DNA from: Erpobdella octoculata
Taxonomy: Eukaryota > Annelida > Clitellata > Hirudinida > Erpobdellidae
NCBI GenBank assembly: GCA_963978895.1
Contig: OZ022238.1
Coordinates: forward strand, 49,051,105 to 49,115,104
DNA length: 64,000 nucleotides
Direction: 5' to 3'
The position numbers and the translations under genes are program-made. The notes beneath the pieces were generated by a model that ran no database searches, was not told the origin of the DNA, and saw only the letters and a list, made by a program, of their open reading frames with translations. Shown here piece after piece: positions 60,276-64,000 of the stretch (positions are counted from its first letter, which is position 1; every line of letters begins with the position of its first letter).

Positions 60276-61490
60276 CTGGTTTAAATCATTTTGAAAAGCA
60301 AAACATTTTTCTACTTGGTCAAGACGAACGAGAACAAATGCCAACAAAATGTACGTGATCATATTTCTTGAGCGTGAGAGAAGGAACCATTTACCCCCCG
60401 AAATATTAGTTTCTAAAACATGCGTTGCTTCGAAGTGTTGGCGTTACTGGCATCTCCTTTCAACAGATAACGTACACCGTACATCATTAGCTTGCTACAT
60501 CAAGGGCATTTCGAGATTTCTCCCAACTTGACTAACCTTAAAGGCGTCATATGTCATGGCGACAAACTACAACATTCAAAAAACGACACTGAAGAGTAAA
60601 TACAATTGCTGTACGAAGAGAATACAAGCGATAGGAATTTTATAATTATCGGATTATATTGCAGACTATCTGCGTCATCTTCATGACGTTGTGCCATTGG
60701 TATGTTTAAAAAAATACGTAAAACAGTTAAGATCAAAGTAACCTAAACCCATTCTCTTAAGAGACAACAACCGATACTAGATAGCAAGCGTGTAGCGTGC
60801 GATTGCTTCGTCGAAAGTGTTATATACTTGTAACCCGGTTACAAGTGGTGGTGTTTTCCCCCCCGGTGAATGCGATTACGTTTTAAATGACTAGGTGGCG
60901 GATTATTGTAGAAATTGTATAAATCTACACAAGCTTCTTCTGAATGGAATTAAATTGTTCGAGAGTCAGATATTGGCAGCATGCCAAACCGAGGCAGATT
61001 AAGAAAACCCCGCTGATCGCCCAGATCGCTGATCAATAGAGTTATATCACTGAGAGAATTCGTATCGTGGAGAGCTATAATCGGTTAGTTGCACAAGGGG
61101 CAATAATCTGTTAGTTAGTTGCATAAGAAGCAATATAATCTGTTAGTTAGTTGCATAAGGAGCATGTGCGTTCGACGAGCTGTAACAAATGCAAGGAAGG
61201 GATTAAATGGTGTCAAGAAGGTTTTCGCGGAGTTAATAGTTTCTCAACTATTATTTTTATTATTGTTTTCTTTCTTTTGAGACCGACAAGCCATCCGTGA
61301 AGATAAGGGAAGAGATAAAATAAATGTACTAGTGGAGAAGTCAAATGAGGATGGAAAATCAGTAATCGCTCGGGTGTTTAACAGATATTTGCACACGGAC
61401 GAATTGCAAAGCCTTTCCACTTCCGACGTCCGTGAAAAGCGAGAACACACATACACACGGACTGAAACATTTCTGCGCTTTCGTCATACA
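60276..61490. other. Intergenic stretch with a ~34-bp tandem repeat
   Basis: Three units of tataatctgttagttagttg plus cataaggagca lie at 61075-61162. A G+C-mixed region at 60780-61230 has a CCCCCCCC run and no clear gene. I considered a decayed LTR element but saw no LTR pair, primer site or pol motif. Confidence 0.45.
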
Positions 61491-61591
61491 TGCATGCATA
61501 CATACATACATACATACATACATACATACATACATACATACATACATACATACATACATACATACATACATACATACATACATACATACAT

Positions 61592-61656
<65 letters not shown>

Positions 61657-61704
61657 TACATACATACATACATACATACATACATACATACATACATACA
61701 TACA

Positions 61705-61733
<29 letters not shown>
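61491..61733. repeat. (CATA)n-(CA)n-(CATA)n microsatellite
   Basis: About 28 CATA units, 21 CA units, then about 20 CATA units. The first block is the complement of the TATG array at 47238-48206. Confidence 0.95.
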
Positions 61734-61735
<2 letters not shown>

Positions 61736-63330
61736 GTTCACGCACTTGAGACTGCTCGTCCAGATGGGAATCGGAGTGGATACAATATTTAAGAATTCAA
61801 TTACTCGGAACATCTCCAACATGAATAGGCAGCAGTGCTTGGTCTCTTGACTATGCTTGCTTAATGGCCGATAGAAAAAGGCAGAGAAAAAAAAGAAAAA
61901 GAGAGAAAAAAGAAAAAAAAGAAAAAAGAAAGAGAGAGAAAAAGAGAAAAATATTAGATATAATTGAAAGATATTGAAAAAAAATGATTAAAATCGCTAA
62001 TAAAAACTTGGTCGTTAGAGAAATAAGTCACAGATCGTTAACAAAAACACATATTTAACAATAAAACATTAACCTACAAACCAACCATGGATATCTTGCT
62101 GTATGAAGATATCCATGAAACCAACCAACACAAATAATTATGCAATAAAGACTTTATATGCACGCACAGACAAACAAACAAATAGACACACACACACACA
62201 CACACACGGAGCAGCAAGGACATGGGAAAAGGAAGGAACGAGCAAACGGCACATGCTCCGGGCGCATCGCGAACAGACTTCAACTTATTTGGCGGGCAAA
62301 TTATGAATTTTAATTGGCCACTCGAGCTCTCCGCTCGTTAATTACTCGCTTTTTATTCGCTGCACCTCTCGCGCCCGCGCGTGCAAGCGAGCGAGTAAGA
62401 GCCGAAAGGGTGACTGACTAAATGAGAAAGCCGTTCAGCTAAGTAGGTGGTGGGTGCAAATGCGAACCCCTTGACGGAACCGGGAGCTTTGACCACTCAA
62501 CGAATTTTTCGGCTATCATTTTTTTAAAATTGCGAAACTATTTTTTTATTGAAAATTCCGATCAGATTTTTTAATTTTTTCGAATGGTAGGTAGTTTAGT
62601 GTCTTAACCAGTGGCGGATACAGGGGGTGCACACACCGTTTTGGACTAATCCTGTTGTATCCGCACCTGGGTTTAACCAGTTTGAAGACAAGAGAAAATG
62701 ATCAGATTGGAAAACCGCACATCCTTTGCTTATTTCGGAATTCAAAAACGTCTCCAACACCACCCCCCCCTGCTCAGTCGTTTCCACTTCCGCAGAAATC
62801 AAAGATCAAGGACGATTTGTCACAACAACCCCATTTTTCAAGCCCCAAGACTTGCGCATTTAACGCAGAAAACGTCATAGACCGAACCTGACGCCGCTTG
62901 GCACGTTCTACTAGAATTTGACTCCAAAAACTGAAAACATGCCGTGACAACGTCACCAAAGCTTTGCCGCGCGTGCGCGATTTAGACCGTTTGTCAACCA
63001 TTTGTAAAAGAAATCTTTTTAAAGATCACTTGTAAAATATAGTTGCGTGTCCCATAAGACGCTCTCGTGCCGTGCTGAGGAACGCAGGCTCAGTTGTGGG
63101 ATAGTCGCGTGTGTACCTGCCTACTGGCAAGGCGGTACCCGCTTTGGCTATTTATCCCGAGAGCGAGTCAGCACCAGAGGCGGGCGTGGGTTGAGTTTAT
63201 TTTTTACCCCTTCGCGTGTTGTTAAGTTGAAAAAAAAACATTTGTAATTATTTATTTAATGTGGGTTAGGTTAGAAAATTTAACTTTTCAGACGAGTCGG
63301 TGGTGTGGGTTGAAAAAGATGTGGGTTGAA

Positions 63331-63335
<5 letters not shown>
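61734..63335. other. Intergenic stretch
   Basis: Contains a purine-rich run 61885-61950, a CA run 62186-62208 and a CpG-rich patch 62315-62420 (ttaattactcgc ... gcgcccgcgcgtgc). A pair of inverted phrases, ccagtggcggatacag and ctgttgtatccgcacctgg, lies at 62609-62672 and looks like MITE termini around a tiny spacer. A GGGTT-family fragment lies at 63258-63330. No gene supported. Confidence 0.5.

Positions 63336-63420
<85 letters not shown>
63336..63420. repeat. (GA)n microsatellite
   Basis: About 40 GA units, the last 35 uninterrupted. Confidence 0.95.
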
Positions 63421-63422
<2 letters not shown>

Positions 63423-64000
63423 TTAGGAAAGTTAGGTAGCGTGCATTCTATCTCAATCCAGCCAATTCAAACAAATTATTGGTAGGTACTTGAGTAACAG
63501 ATAATAATTTTAATTTTGCATTGCAAAAACACTCAATTGATTCAATCATATTCACAAATCGGTCCCTCAAATATCTGTTTCACCACCACAACAGCGTATT
63601 CGTTCATTCATTGGCGCTAATTTATTTTTTTTCAAGATTACTCATTCGATCAATCTATGGATGAAAGAAACAGACCGATAAAATGACCGAAATCACAAAA
63701 CTTCATACAAAAAAAGTCATATTATATCAGCACAGAAATATTTAAAATGAAACAAGTGAGGCAGGCTATGTCGCAGAGTTAATTAATTTCATTGCTGTTC
63801 TTGGTGTGCTACTGGAGCAGCAACCGATAAAAAGTAGTAACTGAAGTAACTCTGGTGTACGTAACAATGTAATAAACAAGACTACATGTGGATGGGATGA
63901 ATTGGGATGGGATGGGATATGGATGAAAACGGAGGAAGACTCTATTGTTCTTGAAAGTGCACTTATCGATATTTGATTATCATCAAAACAAGGCAAATAA
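63421..64000. other. Right edge, non-coding
   Basis: A+T-rich DNA. A short (gatgg)n run (tgggatgaattgggatggga) sits at 63894-63920. Nothing else recognised. Confidence 0.5.

Noticed and set aside
60780..61230. A decayed LTR retrotransposon
   Set aside because: The region has suggestive composition and a short tandem repeat, but no LTR pair, primer-binding site, or gag/pol motif could be found.

Overview
This is nuclear DNA from an animal. It has spliced genes with GT-AG introns of about 180 bp to 5.4 kb, tRNA-derived SINEs, LINE and hAT remnants, and a very heavy load of microsatellites. The two recognisable genes, an ether-a-go-go (EAG) potassium channel and an NK2.1/NKX2-1 homeobox gene, point to a bilaterian. 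The channel reads closest to invertebrate EAG, so an invertebrate is likely; I cannot name the phylum from sequence alone. All names rest on motif recognition by eye. No database search was run.

Layout. 1-3.7 kb: two short minus-strand coding segments that look like 3' terminal exons of one or two unrecognised genes, with a degenerate hAT transposon (2079-3147) between them. 4.5-13.4 kb: a SINE, a LINE fragment, a small inverted-repeat element and many tandem repeats, with no convincing gene. 13,478-36,383 (+): an EAG channel gene, 11 exons that join in phase from the PAS domain to the stop codon. The first coding exon is not in the window or was not recognised. Its introns hold complementary (AAT)n/(ATT)n arrays, an inverted-repeat element and tandem repeats. 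The 5.4-kb intron 26,304-31,697 contains a nearly intronless leucine-rich-repeat-like reading frame (28,105-29,730). That frame sits between oppositely oriented copies of a ~0.9 kb element built from an 18-bp repeat. 36.4-56.9 kb: a 20-kb intergenic region made mostly of microsatellites, short tandem arrays and dispersed repeats, including a ~970-bp TATG array and a ~950-bp compound trinucleotide/hexanucleotide array. 56,909-58,890 (+): an NK2.1 homeobox gene in two exons, with the NKX2-1 intron position, homeodomain, NK2-specific domain and tail. 58.9-64 kb: 3' UTR, SINE-like and tandem repeats, no further gene seen.

The EAG gene would encode a voltage-gated potassium channel subunit of excitable cells, and the NK2.1 gene a transcription factor of anterior neural, pharyngeal or endodermal tissue. 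They are adjacent on the same strand but nothing in the sequence shows that they work together. The most unusual points are the altered S4 voltage sensor of the channel, the complementary arrays around a frame-preserving PAS exon, the nested reading frame with one in-frame stop inside a plausible 51-nt intron, and the RFX-type X-box motifs near both genes.
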